The position numbers and the translations under genes were made by a program. A stretch of DNA of 64,000 nt from contig NZ_PPTQ01000007.1 in assembly GCF_003340345.1 (NCBI RefSeq), positions 1 through 64,000 on the forward strand. The letters run 5' to 3'. Positions 1-9,410 of the stretch are shown here, in pieces. This DNA comes from Paraeggerthella hongkongensis (GTDB lineage: Bacteria; Actinomycetota; Coriobacteriia; Coriobacteriales; Eggerthellaceae). Positions within the stretch are counted from its first letter, which is position 1. Each line of letters begins with the position of its first letter. The notes beneath the pieces were generated by a model, which was not told the DNA's origin, ran no database searches, and worked only from the letters and a program-made list of their open reading frames with translations.

Positions 1-2
1 GC

Positions 3-47
3 TATCTGTTCTTCTCGGACTACTACGGGCAAGTGCATGCGCGTTAA
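3..47 (+). CDS. C-terminal end of an unidentified protein (partial)
   Basis: The window opens inside an open frame that reads YLFFSDYYGQVHAR and then stops at TAA (45-47). Only 14 residues are visible, so no family can be assigned. The aromatic YLFF(x)D tail resembles the end of MltG-type transglycosylases, but that is a guess. Two GC-rich hairpins follow before the convergent queA gene, which fits this being a true gene end. Confidence 0.35.
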   Translation, partial: YLFFSDYYGQVHAR

Positions 48-93
48 CGGAACCGCCGTGTACCGAACGGTACGCACGGTGGTGTGAGAGGAC

Positions 94-116
94 GGCGCGT
101 CAACTAATGACGCGCC
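94..116. terminator. Hairpin after the left-edge gene
   Basis: GGCGCGTCA (94-102) and TGACGCGCC (108-116) form a perfect 9-bp stem with an ACTAA loop, extended outward by AGGA/TCCT. There is no T tract, so this is a terminator-like hairpin of uncertain efficiency. It lies between two convergent genes. Confidence 0.4.
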
Positions 117-188
117 TCCTACTCGATCGTTTGATCGGACTGGGCGACGTTTGCAGACTGGCGTGCGGCGCCCGAACCGCCAATGGAG

Positions 189-221
189 GACGGACCGCGT
201 CGCTGGAGCGTGCGGTCCGTC
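189..221 (-). terminator. Hairpin downstream of queA
   Basis: GACGGACCGC (189-198) pairs perfectly with GCGGTCCGTC (212-221) across a 13-nt loop. It sits about 14 nt past the queA stop codon. A poly-T tail is missing, so termination is inferred from position and stem stability only. Confidence 0.45.
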
Positions 222-234
222 GAACTCGTGCCTG

Positions 235-1320
235 TTATTGGATGAACATAGCGTCGCCGAATGAAAGCAAGCGATAACGCTCGGCGATGGCGTGTTCGTA
301 TGCCGCCATGACGTTTTCGCGCGAAGAGAAGGCGGATACTAACATCATGAGCGTGGATTTCGGTACGTGAAAATTCGTGACCAGGGCGTCTACCACGTGG
401 AACTCGGATCCCGGCAGCAGGTAGAGCGAGGTTGCCTCTCGCTCGCGCGGCGTAACGGTACCGGCCTGCGGGTTCCAGGCGCTTTCCAAGCTGCGGACGC
501 TGGTGGTTCCCACGGCTACGATGCGCCCGCCTTGGCGACGCGTTTCGGCGATAGCCTCTACCGTGCGCTCGGGGACCGTGTAGAATTCGGTATGGATGAC
601 GTGTTGCGCAGGGTCGTCCTCGTCGACGGTGCGAAACGTGTCCAGCCCTACTTCGAGTTCGACGGTTTCCCAGCGAACGCCCTGCTCTTTCAAGCGTTTG
701 ATGAGCTCCGGCGTGAAATGCAGGCCGGCGGTAGGGGCGGCTGCCGAGCTCTCGCGGCGGGAGTAGACGGTCTGGTACAGCTCTTCGTCTCCGGCGTAGT
801 TCTTGATGTAAGGAGGCAGGGGCGTGTGTCCTACGGCATGCAGCGCCTCGTCAAGGGAAGGCAACGTCGTGGTCAGGCGGGCGAGGCGCTCGCCTTTCTG
901 AGCGCCTTCGGCCCAGTCGACGATTTCTGCGGAAAGCGCGACGTTGCCATCCGGATCAAGGAAGTCGACCACGGCGCCCGTGCCCGGTTTCAAACGCTTT
1001 CCCGGTCGCACCAGGACCTCCCAAAGCGCGCTCGCGTTCGTGCGTGGTTCGCGTCCCGTTATCTCGCGCAAAAGGAACACCTCGGCGGCGCCTCCGGTTC
1101 CGCGCTTGGCGCCCAGCAGGCGGGCGGGCATGACGCGCGTTTCGTTCGCCACGAGCAAATCGCCCGGTCGCAAATACTCGGCGATGTCGCGGAAGATGCG
1201 GTCTTCCAACGCCCCGGTTGCGCGATCCATGACGAGCATGCGGCATCCGTCGCGTTCGACGGCGGGTTCTTGAGCGATCAGCTCGGGAGGCAGATTGTAG
1301 TCGAAATCGGAAGTTTTCAT
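235..1320 (-). CDS. queA: S-adenosylmethionine:tRNA ribosyltransferase-isomerase
   Basis: QueA transfers and isomerises the ribosyl group of S-adenosylmethionine onto preQ1 in tRNA, forming epoxyqueuosine, in the cytoplasm. The 361-residue length is normal for the family. The family signatures are visible in order: an N-terminal FDYNLPPELIAQ segment, NETRVMPARLLG, the AAPTAGLHFT motif, and a C-terminal TNFHVPKSTLMMLVSAF block. An AAGGAACC ribosome site lies 7 nt before the ATG. A TATAAT at 1378-1383 in the gap to queH suggests the gene has its own promoter. queH (next enzyme in the pathway) and tgt (the preceding step) lie close by, which supports a queuosine salvage or biosynthesis group. 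Confidence 0.96.
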   Translation of the reverse strand: MKTSDFDYNLPPELIAQEPAVERDGCRMLVMDRATGALEDRIFRDIAEYLRPGDLLVANETRVMPARLLGAKRGTGGAAEVFLLREITGREPRTNASALWEVLVRPGKRLKPGTGAVVDFLDPDGNVALSAEIVDWAEGAQKGERLARLTTTLPSLDEALHAVGHTPLPPYIKNYAGDEELYQTVYSRRESSAAAPTAGLHFTPELIKRLKEQGVRWETVELEVGLDTFRTVDEDDPAQHVIHTEFYTVPERTVEAIAETRRQGGRIVAVGTTSVRSLESAWNPQAGTVTPREREATSLYLLPGSEFHVVDALVTNFHVPKSTLMMLVSAFSSRENVMAAYEHAIAERYRLLSFGDAMFIQ

Positions 1321-1377
1321 GCGTGCGGTTCCTTCGCGGCGTTCGTGTAGGCGTCGATGCGTGGTTCAGAGCATCTT

Positions 1378-1383
1378 ATTATA
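1378..1383 (-). promoter_or_regulatory. -10 element (TATAAT) for queA
   Basis: On the minus strand TATAAT lies 58 bp upstream of the queA ATG, in the 128-bp gap between queH and queA. No convincing -35 hexamer is seen at 16-18 bp, so the assignment rests on the perfect -10 and its location. Confidence 0.4.
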
Positions 1384-1448
1384 GGCGTTGTTCCGGCTTG
1401 GCGGTCGGCTTTCGCCAAGGGTTCATGCGGTGCGCTTTTGCGCGCAAG

Positions 1449-2252
1449 CTACTGCGAGGCGTCCTTTTCCTGCGTGCGCAGCGCCTTCAGGACGGCTCGT
1501 TTTCGAGCTTGCTTTTCATCGTAGGCCAGCCGTTCCGCTCGTTTTGCCGTTCTCTCGGCTTCAGCAGCCTCCCGTTCTGCCGCATGCGCTGCGCGATCGG
1601 CTTCCCGGGCGGCTTCGCGTGCGGCTTTCCGTTCGGATCGTTCGGCCTCCGCTTCGGCTGCTGAGAAACGACAGCCGCAGTAGTTTTGGCGATACATGCC
1701 CGCTTCGCGGCTTCTGCGCGTGGCTTCGTCGTAATAGGGACGGAAGTCGCGAAACACCGCGCTTACGCCGAAGCGTGCGGCGGCGCTCGAAAGCTCTTCG
1801 TGAATGATCTCGGTGTACTGGTACGGGCTTACGGAAAGCGTCGTGCCGATGCCGTCGAATCCGTGCGCTGCGGCAACAAGCGCGGTTTCCTCGAAACGCA
1901 AGCGGTAGCATGCGCGGCAGCGCTCCATGCGGCGGGCGGGGTCGATGACAAGGGGAAGGGGTCTGGCTCCGTCCGATGAGGCAGCAAGGCGCTCGCGTGC
2001 TTCCGAGAGGGCTTCTTCGCCGATTCGTCCAGCCGATGCTTCCCATGCGCATGGCGCGCGAAGACCCTCCATGACCGCGACGTCCTCTTCTTTGGCCCAT
2101 GCGAGCAGCGCGTCCAAGCGCCGGCTGTATTCTGCATCTGGCGCTATGTTCGAGTTCGCGTAATATATGGTAAGGTCGTGTCCTGCTTCGTGCAGCAAGC
2201 GAACGGGCTCGAGCGAACACGGGCCGCAGCAGGCGTGAAGTAGTAGTTTCAT
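1449..2252 (-). CDS. queH: Epoxyqueuosine reductase, QueH family
   Basis: QueH reduces epoxyqueuosine in tRNA to queuosine. It is the non-cobalamin alternative to QueG and uses an iron-sulfur cluster. The cysteine motifs of the family are present: LLLHACCGPCSLEP at the N-terminus, CRACYRLRFEETA near residue 155, and NYCGCRFSAAEAE near residue 200. The C-terminal 70 residues are a charged Ala/Glu/Arg-rich helix, probably a coiled coil, longer than in typical family members. The protein has 267 residues. It is divergent from the HAD phosphatase gene and upstream of queA on the same strand. It presumably completes the last step after QueA. Confidence 0.92.
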   Translation of the reverse strand: MKLLLHACCGPCSLEPVRLLHEAGHDLTIYYANSNIAPDAEYSRRLDALLAWAKEEDVAVMEGLRAPCAWEASAGRIGEEALSEARERLAASSDGARPLPLVIDPARRMERCRACYRLRFEETALVAAAHGFDGIGTTLSVSPYQYTEIIHEELSSAAARFGVSAVFRDFRPYYDEATRRSREAGMYRQNYCGCRFSAAEAEAERSERKAAREAAREADRAAHAAEREAAEAERTAKRAERLAYDEKQARKRAVLKALRTQEKDASQ

Positions 2253-2334
2253 CGGGTTTCAGAGCTCCTTCGCAAACGTGGCTTATACTACCACGCTAGG
2301 CATTCATCCATCATTTGAGCAAAGGAATTTCGCA

Positions 2335-4352
<2,018 letters not shown>

Positions 4353-4403
4353 GTTTCGGCATCGGTCGTTTCCGTTGTTTTGTACGACGCTCGTGCGCTG
4401 GCG

Positions 4404-4432
4404 TTGAACCAGCTGCGCGGTTTGCGTATAAT
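4404..4432 (+). promoter_or_regulatory. Consensus sigma-70 promoter for a short antisense RNA
   Basis: TTGAAC (4404-4409) and TATAAT (4427-4432) are separated by exactly 17 bp, the best promoter match noted in the window. It lies 52 bp past tgt and points away from it, yet no plus-strand gene starts within about 590 bp. The predicted start of transcription is near 4438, at the base of a strong hairpin. Confidence 0.75.
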
Positions 4433-4437
4433 AGGGT

Positions 4438-4545
4438 CGAGCCGCAGGGAGCTGCTAACTCCCCACGGCTCTCGAATCGCTTCGGCGGTTTGGCTTTTTG
4501 TTTAGGGCTCCCTATCCTTTCGGACTGGGAGCTTCTCTATTATTA
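4438..4545 (+). ncRNA. Putative antisense RNA antitoxin
   Basis: A transcript from the promoter at 4404-4432 would begin with a hairpin (GAGCCG 4439-4444 with CGGCTC 4466-4471, plus five further pairs around a CTGCTAA loop). It could end at a second hairpin (GCTCCC 4507-4512 with GGGAGC 4527-4532, inner TCC/GGA closing a 4-nt loop) followed by the T-rich TTCTCTATTATTA. The RNA would be about 100 nt. It is complementary to the last 14 or so codons and the 3-prime region of the convergent membrane-peptide gene at 4502-4612. This matches the layout of type I antitoxin RNAs. Expression is not demonstrated. Confidence 0.5.
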
Positions 4546-4612
4546 CCGCGACGAGCGCGATAACGCTGGAGATCAGCTCGACGGCCGCCGTAATCAAAGC
4601 CAAATCGGTCAT
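4502..4612 (-). CDS. 36-residue holin-like membrane peptide, putative type I toxin
   Basis: A short gene on the minus strand begins with MTDLALITAAVELI, runs through a hydrophobic stretch of about 22 residues (LALITAAVELISSVIALVAV region) and ends in the charged tail EKLPVRKDREP. A very strong ribosome site, GGAGGAGGTGG, lies 5 nt before the ATG. Size, a single membrane span and the charged C-terminus match the holin-like and Fst/TxpA-type toxins, which damage membranes when over-expressed. The convergent antisense transcript and an SD-masking hairpin support that reading. No homology search was possible. A small membrane protein of other function is the alternative. Confidence 0.6.
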   Translation of the reverse strand: MTDLALITAAVELISSVIALVAVIIEKLPVRKDREP

Positions 4613-4624
4613 GGCGTCCACCTC

Positions 4625-4649
4625 CTCCCGTTTTTCCCTTCGTCGGGAG
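4625..4649 (-). promoter_or_regulatory. Leader hairpin that would mask the toxin ribosome site
   Basis: On the minus-strand mRNA, CTCCCG (complement of 4644-4649) pairs with CGGGAG (complement of 4625-4630) across a 13-nt loop. The second arm is the first part of the CGGGAGGAGGTGG ribosome site of the 36-residue peptide. Such sequestration is typical for type I toxin mRNAs. The pairing is seen; its regulatory role is inferred. Confidence 0.45.
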
Positions 4650-4715
4650 CATGGGTGGAAAGGGGCGTGGAGCCTCGCCGCCTGGTGATCCGTCCTTCCA
4701 TGATAGCGGCTCGGC

Positions 4716-4810
4716 CTAGCGCGCAGATGGCGTGCGTCCAGCGCGGAGCTCGCGCGCTTCTTCGCGGTTCCGGTGCGGATCTAGCGCGAACCTAGCGCGG
4801 ATCTAGCACG
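4716..4810. repeat. Iterated CTAGCGCG motif
   Basis: CTAGCGCG occurs at 4716-4723, 4781-4788 and 4792-4799, and CTAGCACG at 4803-4810. The last three copies are spaced by 11 bp, one helical turn, as in an operator array. They lie upstream of the minus-strand peptide gene and 210 bp upstream of secDF. The stretch 4811-5021 holds only a CACAAT -10-like element near 4944 and no further gene. Confidence 0.45.
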
Positions 4811-5021
4811 TTTCCGAAGCGGTTTTATTCGAATTCCGCTCGATTTTTCGACCGACTCTATCGTGGTTCTTCACGTTGCGTTTTCTCGGTTTAACCTTTA
4901 TCAGGAATAAAAGGCCTCCGGTATCGCTTGCCCTGGTTTTGTGGCACAATAGGGCAGTTATCGTGCGGGGCGATCGAGCCTCGTTCCAGCGTATCTGAGA
5001 TTACGAACTAGGGAGCGTCAC

Positions 5022-7697
5022 ATGGCGGCAGCGCAGAAGGCGAAAAAGAAGCAATCCGGGTCGGTGAACCGGCGCAACGTTTGGTTGCTGGTCGTTACCA
5101 CGTTGCTGGTTGTCGGCTCGATCTTTATGTTCACGCCGCCCCAGGAAAAAATCAACCAAGGCCTGGACATTCAAGGCGGCCTGTCCGTGGTTCTTACCGC
5201 GAAGGGCGCCGACGGCGCTCAAGTAACCGCCGACGAAATGGAGAAGTCGCGCGCCATCATCGAAAGCCGCGTGAACGCTCTCGGCGCGTCCGAGTCGGTG
5301 GTGCAGGTACAGGGAACCGACCAGATCCTCGTTCAGATTCCGGGTCTCACGAACACCGAGGATGCGCTCAACACCATCGGCAAGACCGGCAAGTTGGAGT
5401 TCGCGCGCCTCGATTCCTTTACGGATGCCGACGTCAAATCGAAAATCGAAAGCGGGCAGTACGGCTCTGAAGGAACTGTGACCGACGCTTTGGGAAACTC
5501 CTTCCCCTCGGGTAAAACCGAGCACCTTAAGGTGGCCGAAGGGACGTACACGCCGCTCGTGACCGGCGCCGACATTACGAACGTTTCCGTCGGCAAGCCT
5601 TCGGACACGGCAACCGATTACGCGGTCAACATCACGCTCAACTCCCAGGGGGCCCAGGCGTTCGCCGCTGCGACGAAGGAGCTTGCGGCAACGAAGGGCA
5701 AGATCGTCATCATCCTTGACGGCGAGGTGCAATCCGCCCCTGCCGTGCAAAGCGAGATTCCCGACGGCAACGTGCAGATCACGGGCGGCTACACCCTTGA
5801 GGAAGCCAAATCGATGCAGACCGTGCTCGAAAGCGGCTCCTTGCCGGTGAGCTTCGAATACGCGCAGAGCCAGGTAGTCGGCCCGACGCTCGGGCAGGAT
5901 GCGCTCCATTCCGGCGTGCTGGTCGCGCTGATCGGCTTGGCCGTGGTCATGCTGTACCTGTTGTTCTTCTATCGGGGCCTGGGATTCATCACGGCGGGTG
6001 CCATGGTGGTGTTCGCGGTGCTGTACCTGGGCATTTTGGCAACGCTTTCCCATTTCGGCCTGTTCAGCCTGTCGCTTGCCGGCATTGCGGGCATCGTGCT
6101 GACCATCGGCATGGCCGCCGACTCGTCCATTCTTACCATGGAGCGCTTCCGCGAGGAGATTCGCATGGGTCGCAGCGTGCGCGCTGCGTCCATCACCGGC
6201 GTGAAGCACGCCATCGTCACGTCCATCGATGCCGACCTGGTTACGCTGGTGTCGGCTCTCTCGCTGTTCTTCCTGGCCAGCGCTTCGGTCAAGGGCTTCG
6301 GCTTGACGCTTGCCCTGGGCATCGCGTGCGACATTCTCATGATGCTGCTGTTCAAGGCGCCGCTTATCCGCGTGCTTGCGCCGCGCGTTATCGCGAAGCA
6401 TCCTGGTTTCTGGGGCATCAAGGACAGCCAGCAGGCGGCGAGCGATTACGCTGCGCTGGCGTCTGCGGAGGGGACGACCGTGGCCGAGGCCGAGATTGGC
6501 GAGGCCATCGATCCGGCTGCTTCCGAGAAGGCGGCGGAGCGCGCTGCTGGAGAAGCGGGCGAGGCGGCGGCTGCGAAGGCGCGCAAGCCGCGCGGCAAGT
6601 TCATCAAGCATGACGTCAACTTCCTAGGCCACCGCAAGGTGTTCCTTACGGTGGCTACCGTGCTGGTGTGCGCGTCGCTTGCCGTGGTGGGCGTGAAGGG
6701 CCTCAACTTCGGTATCGAGTTCGTGGGCGGCACGTCGGTTTCATTCCATAATACCGGGCAGGTGTCTATCGACCAGATGCGCGGCGCCTTCAACGATGCG
6801 GGCGAGCCCGATGCCGTTATCCAGACCACCAACGCCGACGGGGACGAAGGCTTCCTGGTGCGCACTACCACCACGAGCGCCGAAGAAGCCACGTCGCGCG
6901 CGAATCAGGTTGCCGATAAGCTGGGGCTTTCCACCGACAGCTTCGAGGTGACCACCATCGGGCCGGACTGGGGCGCGAGCGTCATCCAGTCTTCGCTCAT
7001 CGCGTTCCTCGTTTCCATCGTGCTCATCATCATCTACATCGCCATTCGCTTCGAGTACAAGATGGGCGTGACGGCCATTGTGGCCCTTTTGCATGACCTG
7101 GTGCTGGTCATGGGCATTTACGCGCTGGTCGGGCGCGAGGTCAACCCGAACACCATCGCCGCGCTCCTTACCATTCTGGGCTATTCGCTCTACGATACGG
7201 TGGTCGTGTTCCACCGCATCAATGACAACATGAAGTCCGACGACGTCAAGTGCACGTTCATGACGATGGCGAACCATTCCATCAATCAGGTGCTCGTGCG
7301 TACCGTCAACACGACGCTGACCTCGCTTATTCCGGTGCTGGCCATGCTCTTCTTCGGCGGCGAGACGTTGAAGGACTTCGCATTCGCCATGTCCATCGGC
7401 TTGATCTGCGGGTCGTACTCCTCGATTGCCGTGGCGGCCCCGCTGTACGCCATGTGGAAGACGCGCGAGCCGCGCTACGCCAAGCTGGTAAAGAAGTTCG
7501 GTCCCGAGGTCGGTCGATACGAGTTCGGCAACCCGAACGCCATGGCGGAAGGCGCCTCGCCCAAGAAGGCTGCGAAGGCCGCAGGCGCCGCTTCCGCTTC
7601 GACGGCGAAGGCCGGTTCGAATCACGGTTCGAATGCTGGCAAGACGCAGCACAAGCCGCCCAAGGCGCAGCGCAAGAAGCGCCCCGACAAGAAGTAA
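5022..7697 (+). CDS. secDF: Protein translocase subunit SecDF (fusion)
   Basis: SecD and SecF use the proton-motive force to pull exported proteins through SecYEG. Here they are one 891-residue membrane protein. The SecD half has a first membrane span (about residues 18-38), the signature QGLDIQGGLSVVLTAKG, a large extracytoplasmic P1 domain, and spans 2-6 after about residue 290. A charged Ala/Glu linker (about 470-530) joins it to the SecF half, which begins with the FGIEFVGGTSVSF signature near residue 567. The C-terminal 55 residues are a Lys/Ala/Ser-rich basic tail. The ATG follows AGGGAGCGTCAC. The gene stands alone between a weak promoter region and a strong terminator. Confidence 0.96.
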   Translation: MAAAQKAKKKQSGSVNRRNVWLLVVTTLLVVGSIFMFTPPQEKINQGLDIQGGLSVVLTAKGADGAQVTADEMEKSRAIIESRVNALGASESVVQVQGTDQILVQIPGLTNTEDALNTIGKTGKLEFARLDSFTDADVKSKIESGQYGSEGTVTDALGNSFPSGKTEHLKVAEGTYTPLVTGADITNVSVGKPSDTATDYAVNITLNSQGAQAFAAATKELAATKGKIVIILDGEVQSAPAVQSEIPDGNVQITGGYTLEEAKSMQTVLESGSLPVSFEYAQSQVVGPTLGQDALHSGVLVALIGLAVVMLYLLFFYRGLGFITAGAMVVFAVLYLGILATLSHFGLFSLSLAGIAGIVLTIGMAADSSILTMERFREEIRMGRSVRAASITGVKHAIVTSIDADLVTLVSALSLFFLASASVKGFGLTLALGIACDILMMLLFKAPLIRVLAPRVIAKHPGFWGIKDSQQAASDYAALASAEGTTVAEAEIGEAIDPAASEKAAERAAGEAGEAAAAKARKPRGKFIKHDVNFLGHRKVFLTVATVLVCASLAVVGVKGLNFGIEFVGGTSVSFHNTGQVSIDQMRGAFNDAGEPDAVIQTTNADGDEGFLVRTTTTSAEEATSRANQVADKLGLSTDSFEVTTIGPDWGASVIQSSLIAFLVSIVLIIIYIAIRFEYKMGVTAIVALLHDLVLVMGIYALVGREVNPNTIAALLTILGYSLYDTVVVFHRINDNMKSDDVKCTFMTMANHSINQVLVRTVNTTLTSLIPVLAMLFFGGETLKDFAFAMSIGLICGSYSSIAVAAPLYAMWKTREPRYAKLVKKFGPEVGRYEFGNPNAMAEGASPKKAAKAAGAASASTAKAGSNHGSNAGKTQHKPPKAQRKKRPDKK

Positions 7698-7699
7698 CG

Positions 7700-7731
7700 T
7701 AAACGGCCCCGGACACCGGGGCCGTTTCCTT
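7700..7731 (+). terminator. Intrinsic terminator after secDF
   Basis: AAACGGCCCCGG and CCGGGGCCGTTT form a perfect 12-bp stem with an ACA loop, starting 3 nt past the secDF stop, followed by CCTT. It separates secDF from the convergent regulator gene. Confidence 0.85.
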
Positions 7732-7738
7732 GCGGGGC

Positions 7739-9169
7739 CTAAAGTCCCATCAGTTCGAAGAGCTCTTCTCGGCTATGCACTCCAAGCTTTTTGTATACGT
7801 GCCTGATGTGGGATTTCGCAGTTCCGTTTGCGATAGTCATTTCGGTGGCTATTTCGTTGGCGGTCTTTTGCTTCAGGAGCAGTTCGAGCACCTCGTGTTC
7901 GCGAGCGCCCAAATTGCATTGGGCGGAAATCTGCGTGATGCGTGCAACCTGCTCGCTTGGCAGATCCCCTTCGTGCCTTGTCCGATCGGGGTCGAACAAG
8001 GCGATCAGCTGTTTGGGTATGAACCCATTTCGAATGCACAGAAGCATGGCTGAAAGGACGGCTAGCACCGAGGATAGCACCACGACGTCGTGCGAAAGCG
8101 CAGAGCCGAACATCGCCCACGCGGAAACGGCTCTGCCAAGAATGCACCCGCCGAAGTATCCGATCATGAGAAGGGAGAACGTTTGGTATGCGCGGGAATC
8201 AAACTTCTCAGTGATGGCGCATAGGAGCACGACTGCGTATGCGAGAAACAGCAGTATGCCAACGAGCGCAAGATCGAATGTGACTACTGGATTGAGATCC
8301 AGGAACGAAGCCGACAGGGTTGCGGTCACGATGATGGGCACGGCGATGTTGAGCAGCGATAAGGTGGTGAGCCGCTTGAAGGAGAGCATCAATACGCCTA
8401 CCAGCAAAAAGGGTATCAATATGGCGATTGCGGAAAACGCGAGGGAAAAGTGTTCGAGTCCGGCGAAGGAGAGCGACACCATGAACGCGTAACTGAACAA
8501 AAGCGTGGAGATGGTGATATGGATGGGTGCGTGACCCTGCGACTCCTTCACGAGCTGATCGGGTGGCGCTTTTCGCAAGAGGGCCATGCGCTTTGTAAGT
8601 GTGAAAGCGGCTATTCCAAGCAGCGCCACCAGGCTGCATGCAACTCGTGGCGTGTCCATGCCGACGATGAATCACAGGATGATCGATCCGGCGAAGGCGG
8701 AGAACATGATGTTCCAAATGACGGTAGCCGCGCTGTTGTGCGCGTATACCCATAGCCAGCACACGGCCATGACGGAAAGGTAAATTCCGAACAGGCCTCC
8801 TCCTATTACGGTAACCAGCAAAGGCGATACGCGTACCATTGTTGGAAACAGAGCGAACGCGAGAATGCTGACTAGCACGCATGCGCTCGAGATCCAAATG
8901 ACGGAAGGCTTTGCAAAGACGGGTCGATCGCTTTTGGAGAGGGCGAGCAGTATGAAGGAAGTAATTGCGCCCAGAAGGCAGGTGACGTCTGAGAACGATA
9001 ACTCTTCGGGGGAAACGTGCGCGAGCGCGGGGGTGTAGTGCGTGTACGACACCAGGGCGATCATGCACGACGTTCCGACAAACAGCCCGTCCGCGCTCGC
9101 TTTCTTTCGCGTGGTCGCTACGGCGCTCCGCACTTTCGCGAAGACGTCTAGGCGTCTTTCGTTTCCCAT
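7739..9169 (-). pseudogene. Membrane-bound LuxR-type regulator, interrupted by an in-frame TGA
   Basis: Reading from an ATG at 9169 (ribosome site GGGAGGGGAACGCAT) the frame encodes several membrane spans, then meets TGA at 8674-8672. It continues without a frame change to 7739, for 476 codons including the stop. The second part adds more spans and ends in a LuxR helix-turn-helix (about the last 65 residues, with IANGTAKSHIRHVYKKLGVH). Together this matches the roughly 470-500-residue regulators with an N-terminal polytopic membrane domain that are abundant in Eggerthellaceae. The downstream part has an ATG at 8659 but no ribosome site, so a separate DNA-binding fragment is unlikely. Either a nonsense mutation or a base-call error explains the split. 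Confidence 0.8.
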
Positions 9170-9238
9170 ATGCGTTCCCCTCCCAAAGCTCCCCATCACG
9201 ACAGTATCCCATAACGCACGATCGCGGTAGAGATAAAT

Positions 9239-9284
9239 CGCTAACCCCTTCAAGGGTTAGCGAGGGTTAGCGGTTCAGGTTAGC
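9239..9284. promoter_or_regulatory. Iterated GGGTTAGCG operator between regulator and flavoprotein genes
   Basis: CGCTAACCC (9239-9247) and GGGTTAGCG (9254-9262) form a perfect 9-bp dyad with a 6-bp centre. Two more copies follow in direct orientation, GGGTTAGCG (9264-9272) and AGGTTAGC (9277-9284). A second, separate dyad (GATCGG 9342-9347, CCGATC 9355-9360) lies nearer the flavoprotein gene. The position between divergent genes suggests binding sites for the adjacent LuxR-type protein. That partner is inferred. Confidence 0.6.
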
Positions 9285-9410
9285 AAAATGCCCGCAGTGC
9301 TGTGAAGTTACCGATTTCTTAACCTCTCCTTGAACACGTAGGATCGGTTGCGAGCCGATCGCTCGATACAAGGGGTCGGTTAAAGGGATGGATCAAGGAA
9401 AGGGGACGTC

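Noticed and set aside
8672-8674. TGA in the LuxR-type gene as a selenocysteine codon
   Set aside because: No SECIS-like hairpin was recognised right after it, and the position is in a membrane helix of a regulator family not known to use selenocysteine.
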